From NCBI GenBank assembly GCA_963832785.1, contig CAWHVF010000009.1:1-64000 (forward strand): 64,000 bases of DNA, written 5' to 3'. The translations under genes were made by a program, and so were the position numbers. The DNA is from CAWBRT01 sp963832785 (GTDB lineage: Bacteria > Acidobacteriota > Terriglobia > Terriglobales > Acidobacteriaceae). Below the pieces are notes generated by a model. That model searched no databases. It saw nothing but the letters and a program-made list of their open reading frames with translations, and was not told the origin of the DNA. Shown here in pieces: positions 54,185 to 63,757 of the stretch (its first letter is position 1; every line of letters starts with the position of its first letter).

Positions 54185-56065
54185 ATGCCGAACGTGCAGG
54201 AACCTCAAACTTCGCACCCTGCTCTGGCGGCCAGGATTCTCGAGGTGCAGCAATTAACGGTGCACTTCGAGACTCCGGAGCGCAAGGTGGAAGCTGTACG
54301 CCGGCTCTCACTTCATGTGCAGCGCGGAGAAACCCTGGCGATTGTCGGCGAGTCCGGTTCGGGCAAATCGGTCTCGGCGCTGGCGATCATGCGGCTGGTG
54401 GAGCACGGTGGGGGGCGAATCGTCGAAGGCCAGATCAATTTCCAGCGGCGCGAGGGCGGCATCCTGGACCTGGCGCGAGCCAGCCAGTCCACCATGCGCG
54501 AGTTGCGCGGCGCCGAACTGGCCATGATTTTTCAGGAGCCGATGACCTCCCTCAATCCGGTATTTCCGGCCGGGGAGCAGATCGCCGAGTCTATCCGCCT
54601 GCACCAGGGCAAAGACGCCGCCGGGGCGCGAGCGGAGGCCCTGCGCATGCTGGAGTTGGTGCGCATTCCCGAAGCCGGGCGCATACTCGACCGCTATCCG
54701 CATCAGCTCTCCGGCGGCATGCGCCAGCGCGTCATGATCGCCATGGCGCTTTCCTGCCGGCCCCTGCTGCTGATTGCTGATGAGCCCACCACCGCCCTCG
54801 ACGTCACCATCCAGGCACAGATCCTGCAACTGATTCGCGAGCTGCAGCGGGAGATGCAGATGGGGGTCATCTTCATCACCCATGATATGGGCGTGGTGGC
54901 CGAGATTGCCGACCGTGTGCTGGTGATGTACAACGGCGAGAAGGTGGAAGAGGGCCAGTCTGAGCGGATATTCACTCATCCCTGCCACCCCTACACCCGG
55001 GCGCTGCTGTCGGCCGTGCCGCGGCTGGGCGCCATGCGTGGCCTTGACCGGCCGGCCAAGTTCCCGCTGGTGATGCCGGACACCGAGCCCGGCATGCGCC
55101 CGGAGATCGTTCCTGTGGAGGACAAAGTAGGGCCCGATCCGTTCTTGAAGGTACGCGATCTGACGACGCGCTTTGACGTGCGCAGCGGGATCTTTGGCCG
55201 GGTAGCGCAGCGCGTGCACGCGGTGGAGCGCGTCAGCTTTGATCTGCGCCCGGGGGAAACGCTGGCGCTGGTCGGCGAGTCCGGCTGCGGGAAATCGACC
55301 ACCGGCAGGTCGCTATTGCGGCTGGTTGAAATCGCCGGCGGAGAGATCGAATTCGAAGGCCAGAAGCTCGCGGAGCTGTCCGGTAAGCGCCTGCGAAGTT
55401 GGCGCCGCAACATCCAGTTCGTCTTTCAAGATCCATTCGCTTCGCTCGATCCCCGGCTGACCGTGGGCTTTTCCATCATGGAGCCACTGCTGGTGCATGG
55501 GGCGGCCAAAGCCGAGGCGCAGCAGCGGGTCGAGTGGCTGCTGGGGCGGGTGGGGTTACTGCCGGAGCACGGCCAGCGCTATCCGCACGAGTTCTCCGGG
55601 GGACAGCGGCAGCGCATTGCCATTGCCCGCGCCCTGGCCCTCAATCCGAAAATCGTCATTGCCGATGAGTGCGTTTCGGCCCTGGACGTCTCCATCCGCG
55701 CGCAGATCATCAACCTGCTGCTCGATCTGCAGTGCGAATTTGGCATCGCTTTCCTGTTTATCTCGCACGACATGGCGGTGGTGGAACGCGTCAGCCACCG
55801 GGTGGCGGTCATGTACCTGGGCCAGATCGTGGAGATCGGCCCGCGGCGGGCCATCTTCGAAGACCCGCAGCATCCCTATACGCGCGCGCTGATTGCGGCC
55901 GTGCCGGTGGCCGATCCGGCGCGGCGGCATGGGCGGCGGGCGTTGCTGGCCGACGAAATTCCCAGCCCAATCCGGCGGGTCGGCGACGAGCCCCGGGTCG
56001 AACCATTGCGCGAAGTGGGGCCCGGGCATTACGTTGCTACCCACCGGGTCGGCGGTATTTATTAG
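54185..56065 (+). CDS. Dual-ATPase of peptide/glutathione-type ABC importer (GsiA-like)
   Basis: 626 residues, DppD-DppF fusion. Domain 1: Walker A GESGSGKS (about 55), LSGGMRQR, LLIADEPTTALDVT. Domain 2: GESGCGKST (about 363), FSGGQRQR, IVIADECVSALDVS. Each is followed by the oligopeptide-transporter C-terminal block HPYTRALL/HPYTRALI with a Cys (HPCHPYTR) in domain 1. GGAGG precedes ATG 54185. The genes for receptor and two permeases follow on the same strand. Substrates of this family include dipeptides, glutathione, nickel chelates and opines. Confidence 0.93.
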   Translation: MPNVQEPQTSHPALAARILEVQQLTVHFETPERKVEAVRRLSLHVQRGETLAIVGESGSGKSVSALAIMRLVEHGGGRIVEGQINFQRREGGILDLARASQSTMRELRGAELAMIFQEPMTSLNPVFPAGEQIAESIRLHQGKDAAGARAEALRMLELVRIPEAGRILDRYPHQLSGGMRQRVMIAMALSCRPLLLIADEPTTALDVTIQAQILQLIRELQREMQMGVIFITHDMGVVAEIADRVLVMYNGEKVEEGQSERIFTHPCHPYTRALLSAVPRLGAMRGLDRPAKFPLVMPDTEPGMRPEIVPVEDKVGPDPFLKVRDLTTRFDVRSGIFGRVAQRVHAVERVSFDLRPGETLALVGESGCGKSTTGRSLLRLVEIAGGEIEFEGQKLAELSGKRLRSWRRNIQFVFQDPFASLDPRLTVGFSIMEPLLVHGAAKAEAQQRVEWLLGRVGLLPEHGQRYPHEFSGGQRQRIAIARALALNPKIVIADECVSALDVSIRAQIINLLLDLQCEFGIAFLFISHDMAVVERVSHRVAVMYLGQIVEIGPRRAIFEDPQHPYTRALIAAVPVADPARRHGRRALLADEIPSPIRRVGDEPRVEPLREVGPGHYVATHRVGGIY

Positions 56066-56161
56066 GCCCTTGCAGTTCACCCGGCGCGCGGCCACAATAC
56101 GTCGGGGACAGTTACCTCAGCGGTGCAAGACGGCATCCGCGAGGCGAAAAGGAGATCAGAG

Positions 56162-57718
56162 ATGCGAAGCAGATTCAGCATGTTGTTGCCCGCAGTAGCG
56201 GCAGCGGTGCTCGGTATGGTCGTGATGTCTATAGCTGCGCCTCTGGCTTGGGCGCAGAAGATTCCGGTCATAGCGACCGAGCAGGCGGTGGTTACCCTGG
56301 ATCCTTACGACGCCAATGACACCATCTCCCAGGCAGTGGCGAAGTCGTTTTACGAGGGATTGTACGGCTTTGACAAGGACATGAAGATGATTCCCGTGCT
56401 GGCCACCGGCTACACGGTCAGCAATGACGGGCTGGTCTATACGGTCAAGCTACGCCAGGGAGTCAAGTTCCATGACGGCACGCCATTCAACGCCGCCGCC
56501 GTCAAGGTGAACTTCGACCGCGCAAGCAATCCCGCCAACAAATTGAAGCGCTATAGCCTCTACCAGACAATTGCCAAGACCGAGGCCGTCTCTCCCGACA
56601 CTGTGCGCTTCACTTTGAAGGAACCCTTCTCGGCCTTCATAAACACGCTGGCGCATCCCTCGGGCGTGATGATTTCCCCGGCTGCGCTGCAGAAATTCGG
56701 CAAGGATATCTTCCTCAATCCGGTGGGCACCGGCCCGTTTGAATTCGCGGAGTGGAAGCACGGCGATTACGTCAAAGGCAAGAAGTTCGCCGGCTATTGG
56801 CGAAAGGGCTACCCCAAGGTGGACGGCATCGTTTGGAAAGCGGTACTCGACAACAACACGCGCACGGTGGTGATGCAAACCGGCGAAGCCAACTTCGCTT
56901 TCCGCATTGCGCCCGAACAGGCGGCTGTCCTGCAGTCCAAGCCGAACATCCAGGTGGAGGCGACGCCTTCCATCGTGCAGCGTTTTCTCACCATGAACGA
57001 GCTGCATAAGCCATTTGACAACCTCAAGGTGCGGCAGGCGATCAACTACGCCATCGACAAGGAGGCGCTGGCCAAGGTGGCATTCTCCGGATACGCGGTG
57101 CCGGCCGAAGGGGTGGTGCCGCCGGGCGTGGAGTTTGCCACCAAGCTGGGACCCTGGCCATACGATCCCGCCAAGGCTCGCGCCTTGCTGAAGGAAGCCG
57201 GCTACCCGAATGGCTTCGAAACCGATTTGTGGTCGGCCTACAACAACACTACCGCGCAGAAGGTAATTCAGTTCGTGCAGCAGCAACTGGCCCAGGTCGG
57301 AATCAAGGTCAGAGTGCGCGCCCTGGAAACCGGCGAGAACGTGGAGAAGGTGCTCGGCGCTCCCGATCCTCAGACCGCGCCCGTCCGACTCTACTATGTG
57401 GGCTGGTCGAGTTCCACCGGTGAGGCTGACTGGGCGCTGCGGCCGCTGCTGGCCTCTCAGTCCTGGCCGCCGAAGAGCTTCAACGCCGGTTACTACAAGA
57501 ACGGGCAGGTTGACGCCGACATCGCCAATGCCCTGAAGACAACCAAACGCGCCGAGAAGGCCAAGCTGTATGCCGACGCGCAAAAACGCATCTGGGACGA
57601 CGCCGCCTGGGGCTTTCTGGTAACCGAGAAAAACCTCTATGCGCGCAGCGCCAGCCTTACGGGCATTTACGTCATGCCCGACGCTTCCTTCGATTTCCGG
57701 GAAATCGAAATGAAGTAG
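56162..57718 (+). CDS. Peptide/glutathione-type substrate-binding protein
   Basis: 518 residues from ATG 56162 (AAGGAGATCAGAG upstream). Sec signal MRSRFSMLLPAVAAAVLGMV, cleaved after AWA. SBP_bac_5 fold: ALDPYDANDTISQAV equivalent at residue about 45, YTVKLRQGVKFHDGTPFNAA, and FDNLKVRQAINYAIDKEALA. No lipobox Cys, so it is free periplasmic. It delivers ligand to the DppBC-like permeases downstream. By eye it is nearest to GsiB-like receptors. Confidence 0.92.
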   Translation: MRSRFSMLLPAVAAAVLGMVVMSIAAPLAWAQKIPVIATEQAVVTLDPYDANDTISQAVAKSFYEGLYGFDKDMKMIPVLATGYTVSNDGLVYTVKLRQGVKFHDGTPFNAAAVKVNFDRASNPANKLKRYSLYQTIAKTEAVSPDTVRFTLKEPFSAFINTLAHPSGVMISPAALQKFGKDIFLNPVGTGPFEFAEWKHGDYVKGKKFAGYWRKGYPKVDGIVWKAVLDNNTRTVVMQTGEANFAFRIAPEQAAVLQSKPNIQVEATPSIVQRFLTMNELHKPFDNLKVRQAINYAIDKEALAKVAFSGYAVPAEGVVPPGVEFATKLGPWPYDPAKARALLKEAGYPNGFETDLWSAYNNTTAQKVIQFVQQQLAQVGIKVRVRALETGENVEKVLGAPDPQTAPVRLYYVGWSSSTGEADWALRPLLASQSWPPKSFNAGYYKNGQVDADIANALKTTKRAEKAKLYADAQKRIWDDAAWGFLVTEKNLYARSASLTGIYVMPDASFDFREIEMK

Positions 57719-57830
57719 AGCTGTCCCAAGGCGTGATCTGAAGGGCGTGGCTTCGGCCATGTCCTTCAGGGCGCACCGGCTAGCCAAGAGCCCGGTTGCC
57801 GAGGAGCGGGAGGCCAGCACTTTTTCTGTA

Positions 57831-58751
57831 ATGTTTAACTATTTCATCAAACGTCTGCTCGGGCTGCTGCCGACGCTGGTCATTGTGGCGGTGCTGGTGT
57901 TCTGGTTCGTACACCTGCTGCCCGGCGACCCGGCACGGCTGGCGGCTGGCCCGGAAGCCGACGAAACAACCGTGGCCCTGGTTCGCCATGACCTTGGGCT
58001 GGACCTGCCCCTGCACGAGCAGTTCGTTCGCTTCTTCCGCCATGGGGTGCGCTTCGACTTTGGCCTTTCCATGCGCTCGAAACGCCCGGTATCGGTGGAA
58101 ATCGGCGAGCGCTTCATGCCTACGCTGTGGCTGACGATGGCCAGCATGGCCTGGTCGGTCGTCTTTGGGATGGCCATCGGCATCGTGTCTGCAGTATGGC
58201 GCAACCGCGCTCCCGACAGAGTGGGCATGACGCTGGCCGTCTCCGGCATTTCATTCCCGTCGTTTGCCCTGGGCATGCTGTTGATGGAGATCTTTTCCGT
58301 CTGGCTGGGCTGGCTGCCGGCGATCGGCGCCGATTCCTGGCGGAACTACATCCTGCCGTCATTGACGCTGGGAGCCGGCGTGGCCGCCGTCATGGCGCGC
58401 TTTACGCGCTCCTCGTTCCTGGACGTGCTGCAGGAAGAATATGTGCGCACGGCGCGCGCCAAGGGTCTACGCGAGAGCATGGTGATCGTCAAGCACTGCC
58501 TGCGCAATGCGCTGATCCCGGTGGTGACCATGATGGGCCTGCAGTTCGGCTTTCTGCTGGGCGGCTCGATTGTGGTGGAAACGGTCTTCAACTGGCCGGG
58601 GCTCGGCCGCTTGCTGGTCGATTCGGTCAGCATGCGCGACTACCCGGTGATCCAGGCCGAAGTGCTCCTGTTTTCCCTGGAGTTCATCCTTATCAACCTG
58701 ATCGTGGACATGCTGTATGCGGTCATCAACCCGGCCATCCGCTACAAGTAG
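57831..58751 (+). CDS. Peptide-type ABC permease DppB/GsiC
   Basis: 306 residues, six membrane segments. N-terminal FIKRLLGLLPTLVIVAVLVF and LLPGDPARLAAGPEA are diagnostic of DppB; the EAA loop is YVRTARAKGLRESMVIVKHC. Start at ATG 57831 (MFNYFIKRL); no strong ribosome site, and an upstream frame to 57747 has no sense. DppC-like gene starts 8 bp after the stop. Confidence 0.92.
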   Translation: MFNYFIKRLLGLLPTLVIVAVLVFWFVHLLPGDPARLAAGPEADETTVALVRHDLGLDLPLHEQFVRFFRHGVRFDFGLSMRSKRPVSVEIGERFMPTLWLTMASMAWSVVFGMAIGIVSAVWRNRAPDRVGMTLAVSGISFPSFALGMLLMEIFSVWLGWLPAIGADSWRNYILPSLTLGAGVAAVMARFTRSSFLDVLQEEYVRTARAKGLRESMVIVKHCLRNALIPVVTMMGLQFGFLLGGSIVVETVFNWPGLGRLLVDSVSMRDYPVIQAEVLLFSLEFILINLIVDMLYAVINPAIRYK

Positions 58752-58759
58752 GAGCAGAG

Positions 58760-59653
58760 ATGGCTTCTCTTCAACCAGCAGCTATGACCGGGCAGGCAGG
58801 GGAGGTGCGCACCCCCTGGCGGGAGTTCTGGCGCAAGTTTCGCCGGCAGCGCCTGGCGCTGGTCGCCGGCGGCTTTGTACTGCTGCTGGTGCTGGTGGCG
58901 ATTTTTGCGCCCCGCCTGGCGCCCTACGATGCGGAAACCTACTTCGATTACAGCGCACTCAATGCCGGGCCCTCGCTGAAGCACTGGTTCGGTGTGGATT
59001 CTCTCGGCCGGGACGTCTTCAGCCGCATCGTGATGGGGGCGCGCATCTCCCTGGCCGCGGGCTTTTTCTCCGTGGCCCTGGGGGCCGTGATCGGCACCCT
59101 GATGGGACTGGTGGCAGGATATTACGAAGGCTGGTGGGACCGGCTTTTCATGCGCATCTGTGACGTGCTGTTTGCTTTTCCCGGCATCCTGCTGGCCATT
59201 GGTGTGGTCGCCATCCTCGGCAGCGGCATGACCAACGTCATTTGCGCGGTCGCCATCTTCAGCATCCCGGCCTTCGCGCGGCTGGTGCGCGGCAATACGC
59301 TGGCGGTAAAAAATCTTACCTATGTGGAGGCAGCGCGCACTATCGGCGCCTCCGATGCCACCATCATGGGGCGACACATCTTTCCCGGCACCATCTCCGC
59401 CATCGTGGTGTACTTCACCATGCGCATCGGAACCTCGATCATCACGGCTGCCAGCCTGTCGTTCCTGGGCATGGGGGCCCAGCCGCCGACACCCGAGTGG
59501 GGCGCCATGCTCAATGATGCCCGGGCCGATATGGCAATTGCTCCGCACCAAGCCATCTTTCCCAGCCTGGCAATCTTCTTCACGGTGCTCGCCTTCAACT
59601 TGCTGGGCGACGGACTGCGCGACGCGCTCGATCCCAAGATCGAGCGTAAATAA
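58760..59653 (+). CDS. Peptide-type ABC permease DppC/GsiD
   Basis: 297 residues from ATG 58760 (TAGGAGCAGAG directly upstream). DppC N-terminal pattern FRRQRLALVAGGFVLLLVLV and HWFGVDSLGRDVFSRIVMGA; EAA loop YVEAARTIGASDATIMGRHI. Six membrane segments. It completes the importer with the DppB-like partner. No terminator-like hairpin is obvious before the next gene at 59825. Confidence 0.92.
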   Translation: MASLQPAAMTGQAGEVRTPWREFWRKFRRQRLALVAGGFVLLLVLVAIFAPRLAPYDAETYFDYSALNAGPSLKHWFGVDSLGRDVFSRIVMGARISLAAGFFSVALGAVIGTLMGLVAGYYEGWWDRLFMRICDVLFAFPGILLAIGVVAILGSGMTNVICAVAIFSIPAFARLVRGNTLAVKNLTYVEAARTIGASDATIMGRHIFPGTISAIVVYFTMRIGTSIITAASLSFLGMGAQPPTPEWGAMLNDARADMAIAPHQAIFPSLAIFFTVLAFNLLGDGLRDALDPKIERK

Positions 59654-59824
59654 CCCCGAGGTATTTCGCCGTCGCCGGTAACGATGGTTTCACAAGTTCT
59701 ATGTGGCGCCGAAGATAAAACGTATGGCCGGAATTACCTTTGGCCCTAGACCGAGGCGGCTTGCGGGTACCGGGCAGCCGGCAGTACGGCAAGGCATTTA
59801 GGATAGGGAGCGGAGGCAAATCAC

Positions 59825-60130
59825 ATGCTTGTCGTTCATGTGCACGTACACGTCAAGCCCGAGTCGGTGGTGGGCTTCAGGCAGGCCACCCTCGAGAACG
59901 CACGCCGCAGTGTTCAGGAGCCCGGGATCGCACGCTTCGACGTGGTGCAGCAGCAGGATGATCCGACACGCTTCGTGCTTATCGAGGTCTTCCGTACGGC
60001 CGAAGCGGCGGCCGCGCATAAAGAGACCGGTCACTACGCGAAGTGGCGCGACGCGGTCGCTCCCATGATGGCCGAGCCGCGCAGCAGCGTGAAGTACAAC
60101 GCCGTCTTCCCTGATCCACAGGGCTGGTAG
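59825..60130 (+). CDS. Antibiotic-biosynthesis-monooxygenase-fold protein
   Basis: 101 residues, dimeric alpha-beta barrel of the ABM/LsrG type: VVHVHVHVKPESVVGFRQAT, EPGIARFDVVQQQDDPTRFV, and HKETGHYAKWRD. These cofactor-free proteins act as quinone-forming monooxygenases, isomerases or carriers. It starts four bases before the Fe-alcohol dehydrogenase gene, so the two act together, perhaps in turnover of a small aldehyde, lactone or ring-cleavage product. Confidence 0.88.
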   Translation: MLVVHVHVHVKPESVVGFRQATLENARRSVQEPGIARFDVVQQQDDPTRFVLIEVFRTAEAAAAHKETGHYAKWRDAVAPMMAEPRSSVKYNAVFPDPQGW

Positions 60131-60134
60131 AACC

Positions 60135-61274
60135 ATGCGCTTCGAGTTTGCGACCGCAACGCGCGTTATCTTCGGCGAGGGCACGGCTGCCACCCTCCCC
60201 GAACTGGTTCGCACTTTCGGTGCCCGCCCGCTGGTGGTGACCGGGACCTCTACAGCCCGCGCGGCAGCGCTTGTCTCAGCCCTCTCGGCAGAGACCTTTG
60301 CGGCGCCTGGCGAACCGACGGTTGACCTGGTCCGTGAGGGCGTGCGGTGCCTGCAGGATGCCGGCTGCGATGTAGTAATTTCCCTTGGAGGCGGCAGCGC
60401 AATTGACGCCGGCAAAGCGATCGCTGCCGTTGCCGCCAACGGCGGCGAGCCGCTCGAGTTCCTCGAAGTGGTGGGAAAGGGTCGCGCCATCGCGGTACCG
60501 CCGCTGCCGTTCATTGCTGTGCCGACCACGGCCGGCACCGGCAGCGAAGTCACGCGCAATGCCGTGCTCGGATCGCCGGAGCACGGCGTCAAAGCGAGCC
60601 TGCGGAGCCCGCTGATGCTGCCGCGGGTCGCGCTGGTCGATCCCGAGCTGGCCTACGGGCTGACGCCTGCGGTCACAGCCAGCACCGGACTTGACGCTCT
60701 GACGCAGCTCATTGAGCCGTATGTCAGTGCGCGTGCCAATCCACTGGTGGATGCGGTTTGCGTCGAGGGTATCGGGCGCGTTGCCGGTGCGCTGCGCCGC
60801 GCATACCACGACGGCGTGGATGTGGATGCGCGGAGGGATATGGCGCTGGCCAGCCTTTTCGGCGGCCTGGCGCTGGCCAACGCCGGACTCGGCGTGGTGC
60901 ACGGCTTGGCCGCGCCGCTCGGCGGCAGGTGGAAGGCGCCGCACGGCGCGCTTTGTGCGACGGTGCTGCCGCACGGCATGGCGGCCAATGTGGCCGCGTT
61001 GCGGGCGCGCGCACCGCGGCATCCCGCTCTCGGACGCTACGCAGCCATCGCGCGCCTGCTCACCGGCCGGAACGAAGCACTCGCGGAGGACGGCATCGAT
61101 TGGGTGCGCGGCCTTTGCGTCGAGTTCAACATCCCTGCGCTGCGCGCCTGGGGTGTCACCGAAGCCGATTTGCCCGGCGTAGTTGAGAAGGCAGCCCGCG
61201 CCAGCAGCATGCAGGCCAATCCGCTTCTGCTCACGAGCGAAGAGTTGCTGGCCGTAATAGCGGCGGCGCTGTAA
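60135..61274 (+). CDS. Iron-containing alcohol dehydrogenase family (maleylacetate-reductase-like)
   Basis: 379 residues. NAD-binding SLGGGSAIDAGKAIA (about residue 83-97), PTTAGTGSEVTRNAVL, and the metal ligands Asp in STGLDALTQLIEPY (about 182-195), His in VVHGLAAPLGG (about 256) and His in APHGALCATVLPH (about 270-282). The overall pattern fits the maleylacetate reductase/4-hydroxybutyrate dehydrogenase branch. Coupled to the ABM-fold gene four bases upstream. Very GC-rich. Confidence 0.9.
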   Translation: MRFEFATATRVIFGEGTAATLPELVRTFGARPLVVTGTSTARAAALVSALSAETFAAPGEPTVDLVREGVRCLQDAGCDVVISLGGGSAIDAGKAIAAVAANGGEPLEFLEVVGKGRAIAVPPLPFIAVPTTAGTGSEVTRNAVLGSPEHGVKASLRSPLMLPRVALVDPELAYGLTPAVTASTGLDALTQLIEPYVSARANPLVDAVCVEGIGRVAGALRRAYHDGVDVDARRDMALASLFGGLALANAGLGVVHGLAAPLGGRWKAPHGALCATVLPHGMAANVAALRARAPRHPALGRYAAIARLLTGRNEALAEDGIDWVRGLCVEFNIPALRAWGVTEADLPGVVEKAARASSMQANPLLLTSEELLAVIAAAL

Positions 61275-61573
61275 GGGTGCGGGATCCTGTTTATTCAGAA
61301 GACTTATCGGCTTTTTGGCAGCGGCGGATCAACGACCTCAGTTTTGGTAGAGATTAGCTCGGCCTGGCGGTTAGCGAAGCCGGCCCAGATCGGCACCTAC
61401 AAGCCGGCAAGGCTCCCGGAGTTCGGGCAAGGGAGTCACGGGATTTGATCCGACAATTGGGCATTTGGTGCCATCTCACCCTGCCGAAAGAGAGGCAACA
61501 CTGGCCTGTCCGTCCCCATCTTTCGAAATGTGCCGCGCAAGCGCGCTGAAATAACTCTCTCGAGGGGGATGAC

Positions 61574-62125
61574 ATGCGGAGTTCGATTTTGTTTGGGGTG
61601 GTTCTCTCGTGGGCCACGATTCTCTTGGCGGGCAATGATTTCCAGCCGTTGAACGTCAAGACCGGTCTTTGGCAAGTGACTGGAAGCAGCACAGCCAGCG
61701 GGCTTCCGCCTATTCCCCCCGACATGCAGGCCAGGCTGGACAAAATGTCGCCCGAGCAGCGCGCCCGTATAGAAGCCATGATGAAGAGCAGGTTTGGGGG
61801 GACACCGCAGGCTATAAATTATGAAAAATGCGTAACCGCAGAAGATTTGAACACCAACCCCTTTGTCAACGGACCGGACGAAAAGTGTACTTGGACCGTC
61901 GTGAGTTCCACGAGCAGCCAGATGGAGATACGGGGAGCGTCGTGTGAAGCGGGCCGGAACCAAGGTATGGAGACAGATGTTAGCGTCAAAGTTTATGCCC
62001 TGGACTCCGAACACGTCAGAGCCTCGGTACAGGGCACTTCCGCGGGCAACGGCCACACCGTAAACATTAACAATACTTATACGGGTAAGTGGATCAGCGC
62101 AAGCTGCCCTGCTGGGACAAATTGA
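61574..62125 (+). CDS. DUF3617 secreted protein
   Basis: 183 residues. GAGGGGG precedes ATG 61574. Signal peptide MRSSILFGVVLSWATILLAG. The DUF3617 pattern is clear: LNVKTGLWQVTGSSTASG at the N-terminus, a helical MSPEQRARIEAMMKSR insert, Cys pairs EKCVTAEDL...EKCTWTV and ASCEAG, and a beta-rich end NNTYTGKWISASC. Extracytoplasmic protein of unknown function, common in Acidobacteriota and Proteobacteria. Confidence 0.88.
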   Translation: MRSSILFGVVLSWATILLAGNDFQPLNVKTGLWQVTGSSTASGLPPIPPDMQARLDKMSPEQRARIEAMMKSRFGGTPQAINYEKCVTAEDLNTNPFVNGPDEKCTWTVVSSTSSQMEIRGASCEAGRNQGMETDVSVKVYALDSEHVRASVQGTSAGNGHTVNINNTYTGKWISASCPAGTN

Positions 62126-62248
62126 AAGACTAGGGCCACCAAGAGAAATGCGGGCTTCAGCCCCTGAGGGATCTGCAAAGAGCGGCCTCGCCAGTGACCT
62201 GCCGCCGGGGTTTGCGCTTGGAGATTGCCGGATAGCTGGTAATACTGT

Positions 62249-63223
62249 CTAACTTGTAACCTCGCAGCCAGCCAGGCTCACTTCCTGCTTCAAAAAGGGC
62301 ATGATCTCGCGCGCGAAGAAGCGCATACCTTCCAGTGGCGGGATTGGCTGAATGACCAGGTGCGTCACCCCCGCAGCTTGCCAGTCGCGAATTTGCTGGA
62401 TACAACGATCGGGCGAGCCCCACAGATTTTCGTTCAATACGTCCTGCGGAGTGGGTGGCACGGCAAAGCGGTGCCGGCGCTCTTCCGCATAGAGCTGGCT
62501 CCAGCGGGTAACCTCCGCCGTGGACAAGCCAGCCAGGGAGACGGCCGAAACCGCCATTGCCAGGCGGCGTCCGGTCCTATTTTTCATCTCTTCCGACCAG
62601 CTATGAATAACCTCGGGAGGCTTGGAATACACAAGCCAGCAATCCGCTATTTCGGCAACCAGCCGGCGGGTCGCTTCCGAATCTCCTGGTACCCAAATGG
62701 GAATGTGTGGCTTTTGCGCGGGCTTGGGCTCCAGACAAGCGTTCCTGAGCTTGTAGAACGAGCCTTCGAAGGTGACCTCCGGTTCCGTCCACAAGCGTTT
62801 GGCGATTATGAGCGCCTCCCGCAGCCGGGCCACACGCTTGTCGTGATCCTCCCAGGGCAGCCCGTAACTGATACTCTCCTCCTGAAACCAAGCTGAGCCC
62901 AGGGAATAGATCAGGCGGCCGCCAAACATGACATCGAAGGTGGCGGCCATCTTCGCCATCACGGCCGGATGGCGAAACGAGTTGTTGAAGGTGTGGCCGG
63001 CACAGACGATTTTTGTCGTCAGCGCCGCGACTGCCGACAGCACCGTCCAATTCTCCAGCATCGGAGTCCGTTTTGCCATGTGCGCGTTGATTACGTGGTC
63101 GGGCAGCCAAACCGAGTCGAAGCCGAGTGTTTCGGCCTCCAAAGCCATGGCACGCGTATAATCCCAGCCCTGTCCTTTGGCGCCCATCTCGCCCTGGACG
63201 GCCAGTCTGACTCCGAATTTCAT
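62249..63223 (-). CDS. Luciferase-like (LLM) F420/FMN-dependent oxidoreductase
   Basis: 324 residues from ATG 63223 (GGGAGGG six bases upstream). TIM-barrel LLM pattern: MKFGVRLAVQGEM, LGFDSVWLPDHVINAHMAKR, ALTTKIVCAGHTFNNSFRHP, GSAWFQEE and GVTHLVIQP. This branch includes F420-dependent dehydrogenases (Mer-like) and FMN monooxygenases; the cofactor cannot be fixed from sequence. The start overlaps the stop of the C_GCAxxG_C_C gene (ATGA), so they are coupled. Confidence 0.9.
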   Translation of the reverse strand: MKFGVRLAVQGEMGAKGQGWDYTRAMALEAETLGFDSVWLPDHVINAHMAKRTPMLENWTVLSAVAALTTKIVCAGHTFNNSFRHPAVMAKMAATFDVMFGGRLIYSLGSAWFQEESISYGLPWEDHDKRVARLREALIIAKRLWTEPEVTFEGSFYKLRNACLEPKPAQKPHIPIWVPGDSEATRRLVAEIADCWLVYSKPPEVIHSWSEEMKNRTGRRLAMAVSAVSLAGLSTAEVTRWSQLYAEERRHRFAVPPTPQDVLNENLWGSPDRCIQQIRDWQAAGVTHLVIQPIPPLEGMRFFAREIMPFLKQEVSLAGCEVTS

Positions 63224-63696
63224 CGCGAGCCCTCCCCTGATGGCGCCTGCCGTGCGGCGGGCAATAAGTTCTTTTCGTCCAGGTATTCGGCCAGAAGGCG
63301 GGCAGCGGTACCCGTAATCCTGCGGCAGTTTGTCTTTTGCTCCGGCGAGCCGTATTCGTAGATTTGCAGCGCCTTGCAGGTATTCGCGCTGAAGCAGGCG
63401 ACGAAGCGATCGCCGAATTCGCGCGCATAGGCGTGCGCCGGCTCCCGGCTGGTCTCCAGGTTGGGCCGCCCAACCAGCAGGCTGAGCGCCATTACCGCGC
63501 CCGAAAGTGCGCCGCAAAAACCCGACCCGCCAATTCCACCGCCGCCGAAACATGTCGCGATGCGCATGGCGTCGTCACTGAGAACAAATGGAAGACGGTC
63601 GCGATAGGTATGCAGAATAGATTCAGCGCAGTTGTAGCCGCTCTTATGGTAATCACAGGCGGTCGAAAAGATTTTCTGGAGTTCTTCCTCTTCCAT
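63220..63696 (-). CDS. C_GCAxxG_C_C family redox protein
   Basis: 158 residues from ATG 63696. The defining spaced cysteines are seen: GYNCAES, ATCFGGGGIGGSGFCGALSG (core similar to GCAxxG, here CGALSG), ANTCKAL and TNCRRIT. The family (PF09719) is of unknown function, frequent in anaerobes, and often sits with oxidoreductases or transporters. It probably binds a metal or cluster. Overlaps the LLM gene by 4 bp. Upstream, 61 bp away, is the partial gene at the window edge. Confidence 0.85.
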   Translation of the reverse strand: MEEEELQKIFSTACDYHKSGYNCAESILHTYRDRLPFVLSDDAMRIATCFGGGGIGGSGFCGALSGAVMALSLLVGRPNLETSREPAHAYAREFGDRFVACFSANTCKALQIYEYGSPEQKTNCRRITGTAARLLAEYLDEKNLLPAARQAPSGEGSR

Positions 63697-63757
63697 AAAT
63701 AGGCCCTCTATTGCCCTTGGCTTTGCCTGGTTAATTTGACATGGCGGCCGCCATGCT

